From Parachlamydiales bacterium (GTDB taxonomy: Bacteria > Chlamydiota > Chlamydiia > Chlamydiales > JABDDJ01), in assembly GCA_041671045.1 (NCBI GenBank), contig JBAZCF010000014.1, forward strand, positions 1-54,561: DNA of 54,561 bases. Reading direction: 5' to 3'. A program made the position numbers and the translations under genes. The first letter of the stretch is position 1. Each line of letters begins with the position of its first letter. Below, piece by piece: positions 45,952 to 54,427 of this stretch. The notes beneath the pieces are model-generated. The model was not told the origin of the DNA. It saw only the letters and a list, made by a program, of their open reading frames with translations, and did not search any database.

Positions 45952-45980
45952 ATTATAAGGAGATAATTAGATTATTGCAA
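45952..45980 (-). promoter_or_regulatory. Promoter of the str operon (rpsL)
   Basis: On the minus strand, -35 TTGCAA (45975-45980), a 17-base spacer and a perfect -10 TATAAT (45952-45957) form a strong housekeeping-sigma promoter. It starts directly after the scpB stop and lies about 55 bases ahead of the rpsL ATG. The predicted leader begins with a small hairpin (CTGCC-TCTTTT-GGCAG). Confidence 0.78.
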
Positions 45981-46583
45981 TTAATTATCCATCAAAGACA
46001 TCGATGGCAGATCCTTTACGTCTCGGAGGCCATAATGTTGTAAGAATTCTTTGGTGGTTTCGAAGAGGGTAGGGCGCCCGGGGGCTTCTAATTTGCCGGC
46101 GGCGCAGATGAGGTTGCGTTCGAGTAGAGTTTGGATGACACCCGAGCAGTCGACGCCGCGGATGGCTTCCATTTGAGGGCGGGTAATCGGTTGCTTATAG
46201 GCGATGATGGCTAGGACTTCCGCTGCGGCTTGGGATAAGCGTTCGGAGCGGCGGTCGCGCATGAGGACATCAATATAGCCGTTGAGATGAGAGCGCGTGC
46301 GCAGGATGAAGCCGTTGGCGATTTCGATCAGGGCGAAGGCCCGTTCCTGTTTTTCGTATTCCAGGGCGAGTTCCATTAATATATGACGAAGAGTCGCGGG
46401 AGTGATGGGGTGGAATTCGGCGATGATTTCGCGCAATTTTTGGAAAGATAGGGGTTCAGAAGAAGAAAAAAAGAGTCCTTCGACAATTTGTTTAAAAAGT
46501 TTATGGCTGGGAAGGGAAGGAGTTTCAGGAGGGGGGGATGTTTCCCTTTCAAGAAGGTCAAAGAGGTTGAATTCGCGGGCCAT
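45981..46583 (-). CDS. scpB: Segregation and condensation protein B
   Basis: ScpB, with ScpA and SMC, forms the bacterial condensin that organises and segregates chromosomes. The 200-aa protein has paired winged-helix domains; the C-terminal region with AEVLAIIAYKQPITRPQMEAIRGV and LICAAGKLEAPGRPTLFETT is diagnostic. It follows scpA with a one-base gap. Confidence 0.94.
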   Translation of the reverse strand: MAREFNLFDLLERETSPPPETPSLPSHKLFKQIVEGLFFSSSEPLSFQKLREIIAEFHPITPATLRHILMELALEYEKQERAFALIEIANGFILRTRSHLNGYIDVLMRDRRSERLSQAAAEVLAIIAYKQPITRPQMEAIRGVDCSGVIQTLLERNLICAAGKLEAPGRPTLFETTKEFLQHYGLRDVKDLPSMSLMDN

Positions 46584-46584
46584 A

Positions 46585-47313
46585 TTATGCGTTCTCCGTT
46601 TGAGGAACGATCAGCGGGAGATTATTCTCGCCTCTGACAACAGCCAATATACCTATTTTCATCAGTTCAAGCAATGCTAAAAAAGTGACTATCATCTCTT
46701 CGCGGCAGAGGACTTCATGAAAAATGAAGTCGAAAGAAAGTGATCCGTGCTCTTTCAGTTGTTCCTTCATGAACTTCATGGCGTCGGCAACCTTGAATTT
46801 TTCTTCATAGACCGTACCCATATTGCTGGCGGCGCGTTGTAAGACCCCTTGAAAAAGGGCGCTTAATTCTTCCAACGGAAGGTATTCTAAGCCGTTGGGA
46901 CGGGATAGAGGGTGGGGAGGAGGCGAACGGTAGCGTTGGCCCGATTGCTGCTCTTCCTTTTGGATGAGGGCTTGGGCAGCTTTTTTGATGCGGCAATATT
47001 CGACGAGTTGATGGATCAGTTCAAAGCGGCCGTCGTTGAGCTCTTCTTCCGTATTGCTTTCATCATCGGCAGTTTGGGGGAGGAGCCGCTTGCTTTTCAG
47101 CCAGACTAAAGTAGCGGCTGTTCCGACGAATTCGGCCCCCACTTCCAAGGTACAGGATGCAGTGTCGAGATGCTTGTCGATAAATTGCTCTGTTAGCAAC
47201 TGCAAAGGAACGTCATAGATATCCACCTCTCCCCTTAGCACTAAGTGCACCAAAAAGTCGAGAGGCCCTACAAAGTTATGTAATGTAAGCGGGACGGAGT
47301 CTAGAATATTCAT
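46585..47313 (-). CDS. scpA: Segregation and condensation protein A
   Basis: ScpA is the kleisin subunit of the SMC-ScpAB complex. The 242-aa protein opens with FVGPLDFLVHLVLRGEVDIYDVPLQLLTEQF, the kleisin N-terminal domain that binds the SMC neck, followed by ATLVWLKSKRLLP. The C-terminal winged helix (VTFLALLELMKIGILAVVRGENN) binds the SMC head. It is divergent from tsp across 172 bases. Confidence 0.94.
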   Translation of the reverse strand: MNILDSVPLTLHNFVGPLDFLVHLVLRGEVDIYDVPLQLLTEQFIDKHLDTASCTLEVGAEFVGTAATLVWLKSKRLLPQTADDESNTEEELNDGRFELIHQLVEYCRIKKAAQALIQKEEQQSGQRYRSPPPHPLSRPNGLEYLPLEELSALFQGVLQRAASNMGTVYEEKFKVADAMKFMKEQLKEHGSLSFDFIFHEVLCREEMIVTFLALLELMKIGILAVVRGENNLPLIVPQTENA

Positions 47314-47392
47314 GGCTATAGTTTAATCAAAAGAAGGATTGGGAGCCATGGTTTTTTAACCCTGCACTGCATGCAATAAAAGTAGGAGTTTT

Positions 47393-47421
47393 TTGAGGGC
47401 GGGAATAAGAAAAATTAAATT
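47393..47421 (+). promoter_or_regulatory. Candidate promoter of tsp
   Basis: TTGAGG (47393-47398) and TAAATT (47416-47421) are separated by 17 bases, 64 bases before the tsp ATG. This is a moderate match to a housekeeping promoter in an AT-rich divergent region. Confidence 0.35.
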
Positions 47422-47485
47422 TTTACTTTAAGTTTTAAGGAGTTACAATTATTGATGTAGGGATACTCAAAACCAGGCTAATATT

Positions 47486-49492
47486 ATGCTCCGTTGGAAA
47501 TTTCTGTTTCACGCTTTCATCCTTTCTTCACTCCCGTTTTTTTGCCATGCTGACCAAGACTTGCTAAAAACTTCTGATGTTCAGAAGGTTATGCAAGAAC
47601 TTTTACAGCGTCATGTCGAGAAGAAAGAAGTAAGCCCGGAGCTATTACAAAATGCAGTCCGCGCGTATATCGAACAGTTTGATTCCGGACATGTGTATTT
47701 ATTAGAACAGGAAGTAAAACCCTTTGTTTATCTCAGTCCCACAGAGCTGAGTGCCTTAAAAGAAGACTATGCGAAAGGGGATTTTAGCCTATTTAAAAAA
47801 ATTGATGTCCTATTTGTCCGTGCTATTGAACGTGCGCGCTCAGTCCGCAAAGAGCTTTATGCCACTCCGGATACATTATTTACTGCCAGTTCACAGGCAG
47901 CAAAAGAAGCGCTGGAAGGATCGCCTGTGCTCCCATTTGCAACATCGCCTGCAGCTTTGAAAGAACGTAATCAAAACGAGCTCATTGCATATATCCGTTC
48001 ACAAATGCGCCGTTTCGGAGCTGCCGATGTTCTGAATCAAAAGAAATCCGTATTAGCTAATTACGAAGACGAAGCGCGCACCCATGAAAATCCTTACCTT
48101 TTTGAAGATATTGAAGGCAAACCCTTAGTTGCCTCCGCTAAAGAAAATATATTTACTATCCACGTATTAAAAGCCTTCGCCACCATTCTAGATGCCCATA
48201 CCAGCGTGTTCAATCCGGAAGAAGCTTACGATATGCGCGTACGCTTGGAAAAACAATTCAACGGCGTCGGCATTATCGTCCGTAAAAAACCCGACGGTGT
48301 CTTTGTTGAAAGAATATTGCGTGATAGCCCCGCGGCAAAACAAGGGGGGATAGAACCCGGAGATAGATTGGTCGAAATCAATGGACGCAGCGCTTATAAC
48401 ATTCCTTATGAAGAGCTACAGAATCTTTTGCGCGGTGATCGCGCCCAAAAAGTCACATTGACATTGAAGAAAACAGGGGAGCTTATCGATAAGACTAGCC
48501 CCAAAACATATACCGTACGTTTAGAGCCTGCTATGATCACAGTCAATGACGACCGTGTGGAAATAAGCTATGTCCCTTATGGAAACGGCATCATCGGAAC
48601 CATTACCCTGAAAGCATTCTATAAAGGTGCCAATGGGGTGACAAGCGAGAAAGACGTCTCTGATGCCATCAAAAAACTGGATAAGATCGGTAATTTGAAA
48701 GGTCTTGTCCTAGACTTAAGAGGGAATAGTGGCGGCTTCTTAACCCAGGCGGTTAAAGTTGCCGGCTTATTTATTACCAATGGAGTGGTCGTCATCTCCA
48801 AATACTCCACCGGAGAGGAACATTTTTATAGGGATATGGACGGTAAAACATCCTATAATGGACCCTTGGTCGTCCTGACATCCAAAACCACCGCATCGGC
48901 GGCCGAGATCGTAGCGCAAGCCCTCCAAGATTATGGCGTGGCAGTTGTTGTAGGAGACCCCCAGACCTTTGGAAAAGGAACTATCCAAAGCCAAACCATC
49001 ACCGGCGGCGAGCAGTCTCCCTCCTATTTTAAAGTCACTGTAGGTAAATACTACACAGTCTCCGGACGAACACCGCAGTTGGATGGGGTGAAGGCCGATA
49101 TTACCGCGCCAAGCGAACTGAGCTATGAGGAAATAGGGGAAGAGTATCTCGAAGATGTGATTCCCGCAGATAAGATTTTGGCTTCCTTCTCCGATCAATT
49201 GGCAGATGTAGATCCGCAAATGAAGCCTTGGTATCTCCGTTATTACGTCCCCAGCTTGCAGCAACAAGAAAATAAGTGGCGTACGCTTATACCTGAGCTG
49301 CGCCGCAATAGCTTGGCGCGTATTCAAACCAATAATGATTACCAGCGGTATCTGACAGCTTTATCTGTAGCCCATCAGCAAAAAAGGCCTTTTAAAGAGA
49401 ATGTAGCGCCGCTGCATGAACTTCAGCACCAAGAAGCGATCAACGTCGTCAAAGACATGGTCGACTTGGATTCTACTCTTAAATCAAATTAA
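47486..49492 (+). CDS. tsp: Tail-specific (C-terminal processing) protease
   Basis: Tsp/Prc is a periplasmic S41 serine protease recognising nonpolar C-termini; the chlamydial homologue has been studied as a developmental or secreted protease. The 668-aa protein has a signal peptide (residues 1-22, FILSSLPFFCHA), the Tsp N-terminal domain (IEQFDSGHVYLLEQEV), a PDZ domain (about 245-330, FNGVGIIVRKKPDG...GIEPGDRLVEING), and the S41 core with the Ser/Lys dyad Ser471 (TTASAAE) and Lys497 (FGKGT), spaced as in E. coli Tsp. Proximity to the str operon matches Chlamydia. Confidence 0.95.
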   Translation: MLRWKFLFHAFILSSLPFFCHADQDLLKTSDVQKVMQELLQRHVEKKEVSPELLQNAVRAYIEQFDSGHVYLLEQEVKPFVYLSPTELSALKEDYAKGDFSLFKKIDVLFVRAIERARSVRKELYATPDTLFTASSQAAKEALEGSPVLPFATSPAALKERNQNELIAYIRSQMRRFGAADVLNQKKSVLANYEDEARTHENPYLFEDIEGKPLVASAKENIFTIHVLKAFATILDAHTSVFNPEEAYDMRVRLEKQFNGVGIIVRKKPDGVFVERILRDSPAAKQGGIEPGDRLVEINGRSAYNIPYEELQNLLRGDRAQKVTLTLKKTGELIDKTSPKTYTVRLEPAMITVNDDRVEISYVPYGNGIIGTITLKAFYKGANGVTSEKDVSDAIKKLDKIGNLKGLVLDLRGNSGGFLTQAVKVAGLFITNGVVVISKYSTGEEHFYRDMDGKTSYNGPLVVLTSKTTASAAEIVAQALQDYGVAVVVGDPQTFGKGTIQSQTITGGEQSPSYFKVTVGKYYTVSGRTPQLDGVKADITAPSELSYEEIGEEYLEDVIPADKILASFSDQLADVDPQMKPWYLRYYVPSLQQQENKWRTLIPELRRNSLARIQTNNDYQRYLTALSVAHQQKRPFKENVAPLHELQHQEAINVVKDMVDLDSTLKSN

Positions 49493-49517
49493 TCTTAGTT
49501 TTGGTGAGATTGAGGAT

Positions 49518-49548
49518 GGGATATGCAAGTGGAATACTTGCATATCCC
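49518..49548. terminator. Inverted repeat after tsp
   Basis: A 13-bp perfect stem (GGGATATGCAAGT / ACTTGCATATCCC) with a five-base loop lies 25 bases past the tsp stop. There is no following T run, so it is a weak terminator or an mRNA 3'-end stabiliser. Confidence 0.55.
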
Positions 49549-49597
49549 GCTTCATAATAGTGCATTAAAGTCTAATTTCACTTCTTCAAAATAGCTG

Positions 49598-49627
49598 TTG
49601 CGGAAAATCCTGCCCTTAGCATAAATT
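49598..49627 (+). promoter_or_regulatory. Candidate promoter of tRNA-Phe
   Basis: TTGCGG (49598-49603), an 18-base spacer and TAAATT (49622-49627) end 11 bases before the mature tRNA 5' end, the expected distance for a stand-alone tRNA gene. Confidence 0.5.
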
Positions 49628-49638
49628 CTTCTGCATGT

Positions 49639-49711
49639 GGCCAGGTAGCTCAGTCGGTAGAGCGAAGGACTGAAAATCCTTGCGTCGCTGGTTCGATTCC
49701 AGTCCTGGCCA
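49639..49711 (+). tRNA. tRNA-Phe (GAA)
   Basis: The 73-base cloverleaf has acceptor GGCCAGG/CCTGGCC fully paired, D-arm GCTC-AGTCGGTA-GAGC, anticodon stem AAGGA/TCCTT with loop CTGAAAA (anticodon GAA, 49672-49674), and T-arm with TTCGATT. The discriminator base is A. The 3' CCA is not encoded and must be added enzymatically. Confidence 0.97.
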
Positions 49712-49715
49712 CTTC

Positions 49716-49755
49716 GGCGAAGATGTTTTCACATGAAAATATCTTCGCCATTTTT
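49716..49755 (+). terminator. Terminator of tRNA-Phe
   Basis: A 14-bp stem with one G-T pair (GGCGAAGATGTTTT, 49716-49729; AAAATATCTTCGCC, 49736-49749) is followed by ATTTTT, directly after the tRNA. Confidence 0.85.
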
Positions 49756-49795
49756 GTTTCAAGAGATTCTGCTTAATTTTTCTGATTGAGCATTC

Positions 49796-50761
49796 TTAAG
49801 CTACAGATAACTTCTCGACATCATTGCTAAATGAACGCCATTGGTACCAGCTGAATGCATCGGATGCAAGGGATGATACGGCAGCTGCAAGGAACAGGAA
49901 AGGCGAAGCCGCTTGAGCTGTAGGAACAACTAAGGATAGACCCGAAGCCAGCCATAATGCGCTGGATGCAGTGTATAAGAATTGAGAGCAAATAGCTGCG
50001 TTTTGCACTTTATTGATAAGCTTTAAAAGCTTTTCTTTTTTAGCATCCGGAGCATTTTGAAGATCTTCCATCATAGTGATAAGGTAATCTTTGTCGGCCC
50101 AGTAATATTTCATGACTTCTTTATCTGTTATACTCTCGAGGTACGCTTTAGTTTCCTTGTATTCAACATCAATGCTGTGTTTGGAAATCAGCTGAGATGC
50201 ACTGTACTTTTCGTAGACTGCTTGACCACTATTCACAAAATATTTGACTATTCCCAAGCCCGAAATAACAGAAGTGGCGATATTGAAGCCAGGTAGGCAA
50301 CGGATAGCGAATTTGCTGCCAAGGGCTGCTGCGATGCCGATAGGTGCGCCGGCTAGGTAAACCGCTCCCTGCACAACTTCAATACCATTATCAAAGACAA
50401 ACTCATGTTCTTTTTTGGTATAAGCATCCATCATTTCAACAGCAGCGTCGTAGATATATTTGATAGCTACAGGGATAGTTAGAATTCCGAGCGTTATACC
50501 GGCAACTTTTAAAGCTTTTTGAACACCTGGCGTCTTAAAGAAGTGCTGGGTTTTTTTAGCAGCTTTTTCTACGAGATTAGTGACATTTTTTGTAGAAAGG
50601 GTAGAAGCGACTGAACCTAAAGAAGTGGCGACATCATTGGCGTTATCTATGAAGTAGCAGAGATCATAGTTGTATTGTTTTTCCATGAAAAAGGAGTACT
50701 TATTGACTAGTATCTCGCCTACACCTTGAAAACTTGAACTAATACTGCTTAGGGGGTTCAT
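49796..50761 (-). CDS. Inc-like hydrophobic membrane protein, 321 aa
   Basis: No family is recognised with certainty. The protein has four hydrophobic stretches (about 84-105, 127-149, 160-177 and the long bilobed 256-302) separated by charged regions, with no cleavable signal peptide. Bilobed hydrophobic hairpins are the hallmark of chlamydial inclusion-membrane (Inc) proteins secreted by type III, so this is a candidate, but generic membrane proteins can look alike. The ATG at 50761 is preceded by AAGG at short spacing, and that site lies inside a 13-bp inverted repeat. Confidence 0.7.
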   Translation of the reverse strand: MNPLSSISSSFQGVGEILVNKYSFFMEKQYNYDLCYFIDNANDVATSLGSVASTLSTKNVTNLVEKAAKKTQHFFKTPGVQKALKVAGITLGILTIPVAIKYIYDAAVEMMDAYTKKEHEFVFDNGIEVVQGAVYLAGAPIGIAAALGSKFAIRCLPGFNIATSVISGLGIVKYFVNSGQAVYEKYSASQLISKHSIDVEYKETKAYLESITDKEVMKYYWADKDYLITMMEDLQNAPDAKKEKLLKLINKVQNAAICSQFLYTASSALWLASGLSLVVPTAQAASPFLFLAAAVSSLASDAFSWYQWRSFSNDVEKLSVA

Positions 50762-50766
50762 GTAAT

Positions 50767-50809
50767 CCTTATTACTTTATAGTTCTATGATAGTATTAAA
50801 GTAATAAGG
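50767..50809 (-). promoter_or_regulatory. Hairpin covering the ribosome-binding site of the Inc-like gene
   Basis: Thirteen-base perfect arms (CCTTATTACTTTA / TAAAGTAATAAGG; 50797-50809 and 50767-50779 on the minus strand) flank a 17-base loop. The downstream arm contains the AAGG Shine-Dalgarno, five bases before the ATG. In RNA this would mask translation initiation; in DNA it could be an operator. The A/T-rich stem would melt at modest temperature. Confidence 0.6.
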
Positions 50810-50855
50810 TTGTGTTAATTTAATATTGTATTTGAATTTATTTTCTTACTATCTT

Positions 50856-51833
50856 CTAAGCGAATAAAGCCTCTTTATCGACAATATTGCGCATATCGTT
50901 AATGTTGCCGAAGGAATATTGCCTTAAGTTATAGCGGAAAATACGGAATGACTGCTTCTCCTGCAAGCGCGGCCGTGGTGCAATTTCGGGAGATAGGAAC
51001 AAATTAGGCGTATTCCATAAGGGAGACGTTGCAGGGGGCGGAGTTTGAAAAGGGATGTCCATCCAAACGCCGCGTAGCCTTTCACTGCGTGCCGCTTCGA
51101 CCAAGGCCTCCTCATCTGTCACTTTAGGCGACCCCAAAATGATCAAAAGCGCTCCTTTTTTTAAGAGGTCGATCTTCGCTTTATCAAGCCACCCTGAGTT
51201 TTTCTTAGTAGCGGGTAATGTGATGCAAACAACATCTGCTTGCGGCAGATAAGTGGATGCATTCTCTAGGGAGTCAATCGTAGCAAAATGGGGTTGAAAT
51301 GACTTTCTCTCGTCTAGCCCAATCACTTTCATGCCGCGAAATTCCGCCTGCCGCGCAATCTCTGTCCCTGTCTTCTGCATCCCTATCTGTAATAAGGTCT
51401 TATTTTTTAAAGCCCACATATTTTCTCTAGCTTTATGGCTCCAAACATGGGAAGGATTTTGATTAGGCTCATGCCAGACGAAAAGGGACTTGCCAAAACT
51501 TAAGATTAATCCCATCACAAACTCGCCTACCTGCACTAAGTCTTCATCTTTTGTATTTGTAACAATCACATTACCCTGCTTCTCTATCTCGAATAAACAA
51601 ATTCGATTAGTCAAACTCCCAGGCAAATGAATCCATTTTAATTGGTGGGCATGCGTTAAGTCTTCACTAGTCATCCGATTGCCATACACAATTTCTATCC
51701 GTGCCCAATATTCAGGACTTAGGGTAGTATAGGATGCTTCGCTTAAGGATAAAAAGAGGTATTGGGGAAACTCTTTTAAAAGCTGGTCTACCTCATTCAA
51801 TGCGAGGCGTGTTTGTAAAAGCACTATGTTCAT
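50856..51833 (-). CDS. D-2-hydroxyacid dehydrogenase-like protein lacking catalytic triad
   Basis: The 325-aa protein follows the D-isomer 2-hydroxyacid dehydrogenase layout: an N-terminal flavodoxin-like domain, LKWIHLPGSLTNRI, an NAD-fold region with LLQIGMQKTGTEIA and the acidic GLDE at residues 172-175, and a C-terminal PLWNTPNLFLSPEIAP. All three catalytic positions are changed: the TARG arginine region reads LGSP (235-236), the EP glutamate is Thr264, and the TPHIA histidine is Glu283. The cofactor loop GxGxxG reads GMQKTG. It is probably not an active dehydrogenase. Intact length argues for a retained binding or regulatory role. It is divergent from rplU. Confidence 0.82.
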   Translation of the reverse strand: MNIVLLQTRLALNEVDQLLKEFPQYLFLSLSEASYTTLSPEYWARIEIVYGNRMTSEDLTHAHQLKWIHLPGSLTNRICLFEIEKQGNVIVTNTKDEDLVQVGEFVMGLILSFGKSLFVWHEPNQNPSHVWSHKARENMWALKNKTLLQIGMQKTGTEIARQAEFRGMKVIGLDERKSFQPHFATIDSLENASTYLPQADVVCITLPATKKNSGWLDKAKIDLLKKGALLIILGSPKVTDEEALVEAARSERLRGVWMDIPFQTPPPATSPLWNTPNLFLSPEIAPRPRLQEKQSFRIFRYNLRQYSFGNINDMRNIVDKEALFA

Positions 51834-51947
51834 ATTATCTCTTTTACTTTCCGTTAATTTACCATATCATGTATTATGTTTTGCAAAATCATTGGCAATC
51901 CTTGGCAGTCGCCACCGCACTGATCCAAGATTTTATAGGAGTACATT

Positions 51948-52268
51948 ATGTCATATGCCATTATAAAGTCGGGTGGAAAACAACATCGCGTAGCAATAGG
52001 CGATCTCATTGACGTCGAACTTATCCCGGTTGAACTGGGCGAAGCTGTCGAATTCAACGAAGTGTTGTTTATCCAAAACGAAACTAATTCTCTAATCGGT
52101 TCTCCATTTGTTAACGGCTATGTCGTTAAAGGCGAACTGGTTGACTTTGTTGCTGGACCAAAAATCCACAGCGTTAAATACAAAGTGCGCAAGCGTTCCT
52201 ACAAAAAATGGGGCCACCGCCAGCACTATTCCCGTGTTAAAATCACTGCTATCGCACCTGTTGCATAA
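51948..52268 (+). CDS. rplU: 50S ribosomal protein L21
   Basis: L21 binds 23S rRNA in the large subunit. The 106-aa protein starts MSYAIIKSGGKQHRVAIGD and ends with the basic KVRKRSYKKWGHRQHYSRVKI, both typical. GGAG lies eight bases before the ATG. It is followed by rpmA after 13 bases and obgE after the terminator, the widespread rplU-rpmA-obg arrangement shared with Chlamydia. Confidence 0.97.
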   Translation: MSYAIIKSGGKQHRVAIGDLIDVELIPVELGEAVEFNEVLFIQNETNSLIGSPFVNGYVVKGELVDFVAGPKIHSVKYKVRKRSYKKWGHRQHYSRVKITAIAPVA

Positions 52269-52281
52269 GGAGTAAAATACC

Positions 52282-52533
52282 ATGGCACATAAGAAAGGAC
52301 AAGGTTCTTCGCGTAACGGTCGTGATTCAGAATCCAAAAGACTCGGGATCAAAGTGGGCGCAGGACAAATTATTAAAACCGGTAATATTATCGTTCGTCA
52401 GCGTGGTACACGTTGGCATCCAGGTAAGAACGTAGGTCGCGGTACTGATGACACACTCTTCGCTTTAGCTGACGGTGTTGTTACTTTCCGTAAGACTAAT
52501 CGTACCGTGGTCTCTATTGAGACAGGCGTATAA
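52282..52533 (+). CDS. rpmA: 50S ribosomal protein L27
   Basis: L27 reaches the peptidyl-transferase centre with its N-terminal tail. The 83-aa protein begins MAHKKGQGSSRNGRDSESKR, the uncleaved form, then VGAGQIIKTGNIIVRQRGT, which is highly characteristic. Confidence 0.97.
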   Translation: MAHKKGQGSSRNGRDSESKRLGIKVGAGQIIKTGNIIVRQRGTRWHPGKNVGRGTDDTLFALADGVVTFRKTNRTVVSIETGV

Positions 52534-52557
52534 AAGACGGAACTTTTTTTGTTGATA

Positions 52558-52596
52558 AATGCCGCCCGGGGACCTTTCCGCGCGGCATTTTTTTTT
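52558..52596 (+). terminator. Intrinsic terminator after rpmA
   Basis: A 9-bp stem (AAATGCCGC, 52558-52566; GCGGCATTT, 52582-52590) with a GC-rich loop is followed by six more T residues. It separates rplU-rpmA from obgE, so obgE depends on read-through or its own promoter. Confidence 0.85.
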
Positions 52597-52612
52597 ACTA
52601 GGATGAAATTTT

Positions 52613-53689
52613 ATGTTTGTTGATCGTGTAGTTATTCAGCTCTCCGCAGGAAAAGGCGGCAATGGTGTCGTAGCCTGGCGTAGAGAGAAATATATTCCTA
52701 AAGGGGGCCCTAGTGGTGGCAATGGCGGGAAAGGAGGAGACGTAATCCTCGTTGCCGACGAGCAAATCCCATCCCTGGACTGGTACCGTAATAGGAAGAT
52801 ATTAAAGGCTGAAAACGGCGCAAACGGCGGTGCAAGCCAATGTCAAGGCCGCCGCGGACAAGACCTTATCCTAAAAGTCCCTTGTGGTACCCTTGTCAAA
52901 GATTCAAGCAACGGAGAAATCCTTTGCGATATGATTGAAAAAGGACAACAATGGGTTGCATGTAAAGGCGGAAGAGGCGGACGCGGTAATGAGAGCTTCA
53001 AAACTCCCACGCGCCAAGCTCCCAATTTCGCTACAATGGGAACAATGGGCAGTGCTCGCACCATCGAGCTCGAACTTAAGCTAATCGCTGACGTGGGTTT
53101 GGTCGGGTTTCCTAACGCAGGAAAATCCACTCTTTTGAATGCTTTGACAGCAGTACCGGTTAAAATCGCCGCTTATCCATTCACAACGCTTCACCCCAAC
53201 ATCGGACATATTGTCTGTCCCGACCTCTCACGTATCTACATCGCGGACATTCCCGGTATTATTGAAGGCGCACACCGTGACAGAGGCTTAGGCTTCGAAT
53301 TTCTACGCCACATTGAGCGTACCAAGCTTTTGTTAATCGTCATTGACGCTTCCGGTATTGATGGAAGACATCCTGCGGATGATCTACGCATCATTATCGA
53401 TGAGCTGAGAAGATACAATCCGGAAATGCTGCATCGTCCTTTGCTGGTAGCATTGAATAAGATGGATACCGAAGAGGGGATTCACAATGCCGTAGAATTC
53501 GAACAGCAGTTTCCTTTTGACCATAGCTGCCTCTACAAAATTTCAGCAAATGGCGGAATAGGTTTAGGAGAGCTTGAAAAAGCTATTCAGACGTTTTTTG
53601 AACACGAGCGCGCTGTTGAAAAAACTTTAGAAGAACCACCGGAAGAAGAACCGGTAGAACACGAATATATAGCTCCAGAAGACCTTTAG
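52613..53689 (+). CDS. obgE: GTPase Obg/CgtA
   Basis: ObgE is an essential ribosome-associated GTPase in 50S maturation and growth control. The 358-aa protein has the Gly-rich Obg fold (residues 1-158, GGPSGGNGGKGGD, GGRGGRGN) and the G domain with GFPNAGKST (P-loop), DIPGIIEGAHRDRGLG (G3) and NKMDT (G4). A short acidic tail (EEPPEEEPVEHE) replaces the longer C-terminal domain of some homologues. Confidence 0.96.
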   Translation: MFVDRVVIQLSAGKGGNGVVAWRREKYIPKGGPSGGNGGKGGDVILVADEQIPSLDWYRNRKILKAENGANGGASQCQGRRGQDLILKVPCGTLVKDSSNGEILCDMIEKGQQWVACKGGRGGRGNESFKTPTRQAPNFATMGTMGSARTIELELKLIADVGLVGFPNAGKSTLLNALTAVPVKIAAYPFTTLHPNIGHIVCPDLSRIYIADIPGIIEGAHRDRGLGFEFLRHIERTKLLLIVIDASGIDGRHPADDLRIIIDELRRYNPEMLHRPLLVALNKMDTEEGIHNAVEFEQQFPFDHSCLYKISANGGIGLGELEKAIQTFFEHERAVEKTLEEPPEEEPVEHEYIAPEDL

Positions 53690-53703
53690 TTTTATCTTCA
53701 CTG

Positions 53704-53747
53704 TATTAATGAACGGCTTAAGAAATGTCTTAAGCCGTTCATTAATA
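53704..53747. terminator. 19-bp inverted repeat after obgE
   Basis: Perfect 19-base arms (TATTAATGAACGGCTTAAG, 53704-53722; complement 53729-53747) with a six-base loop start 14 bases after the obgE stop. No T tract follows; it is a likely transcript 3' hairpin. Confidence 0.7.
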
Positions 53748-53907
53748 CGTGATAGTCACAATACGTCCTTTATCCAAGAAATCAATTTTAAAGTTCTTTA
53801 CCTATGAAATATATCTATAGAAACATATAGTGTGTAATTATTTATTTACTTAATTTCATGCGTAGTATATTATGTTTTAAAAGTTAATAAAAAATAAGGT
53901 ATAAATA

Positions 53908-54420
53908 ATGAGTTTAGATTCAATCCAACCGGGAATTAATTACTGCAAAGAGAATCCTTTATTTATTGCGGGCTGTGTTGCTTCAGCAGTGGCTAACCCA
54001 CTCCTATTTGCTGCAACAACAATTTTAGGTATGGGTGCAACATTCTTTATTGCAGAAGAAGTTGAAGGAAAACCAATAAAGGTGACTATTCATGGGCATA
54101 ATGGACCCGGTACTACGATAGATCGTAGAGCGAATCGCCCGGCTTATGTATTTACTGAGATCAATCCGTTTTATAGCAAAATTTCAGGTCTTGGCGCCTC
54201 TGTGTTAGCTATTGCTTGCCACATAAATAAACAGTTATCCGCTTTATCTCCTGTATGTGGAATTGCTTCAAAAGCATTCTCTGCTTTGAACGGATTTATG
54301 CTCGGAGCCTCTATAATGAATAACATTATGGAATGGGGTGTTACTGAGGTGACCACTACAGAAAAACTAGAAAAGAGTCCTTATAGCTTGATTTGGAAAA
54401 GAACTATCACAGAAATTTAA
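53908..54420 (+). CDS. Inc-like hydrophobic protein, 170 aa, first of a tandem pair
   Basis: The family is unrecognised. The protein starts MSLDSIQPG, has a long bilobed hydrophobic region at about 18-49 (GCVASAVANPLLFAATTIL...GATFFIAEE), a hydrophilic middle and weaker hydrophobic stretches at about 92-108 and 126-140. There is no cleavable signal peptide. The next gene starts with a closely similar sequence, so this is a local gene family. The ATG is preceded by AAGG at nine bases. Bilobed hydrophobicity makes an inclusion-membrane or secreted protein plausible, not proven. Confidence 0.7.
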   Translation: MSLDSIQPGINYCKENPLFIAGCVASAVANPLLFAATTILGMGATFFIAEEVEGKPIKVTIHGHNGPGTTIDRRANRPAYVFTEINPFYSKISGLGASVLAIACHINKQLSALSPVCGIASKAFSALNGFMLGASIMNNIMEWGVTEVTTTEKLEKSPYSLIWKRTITEI

Positions 54421-54427
54421 TGTCTAA

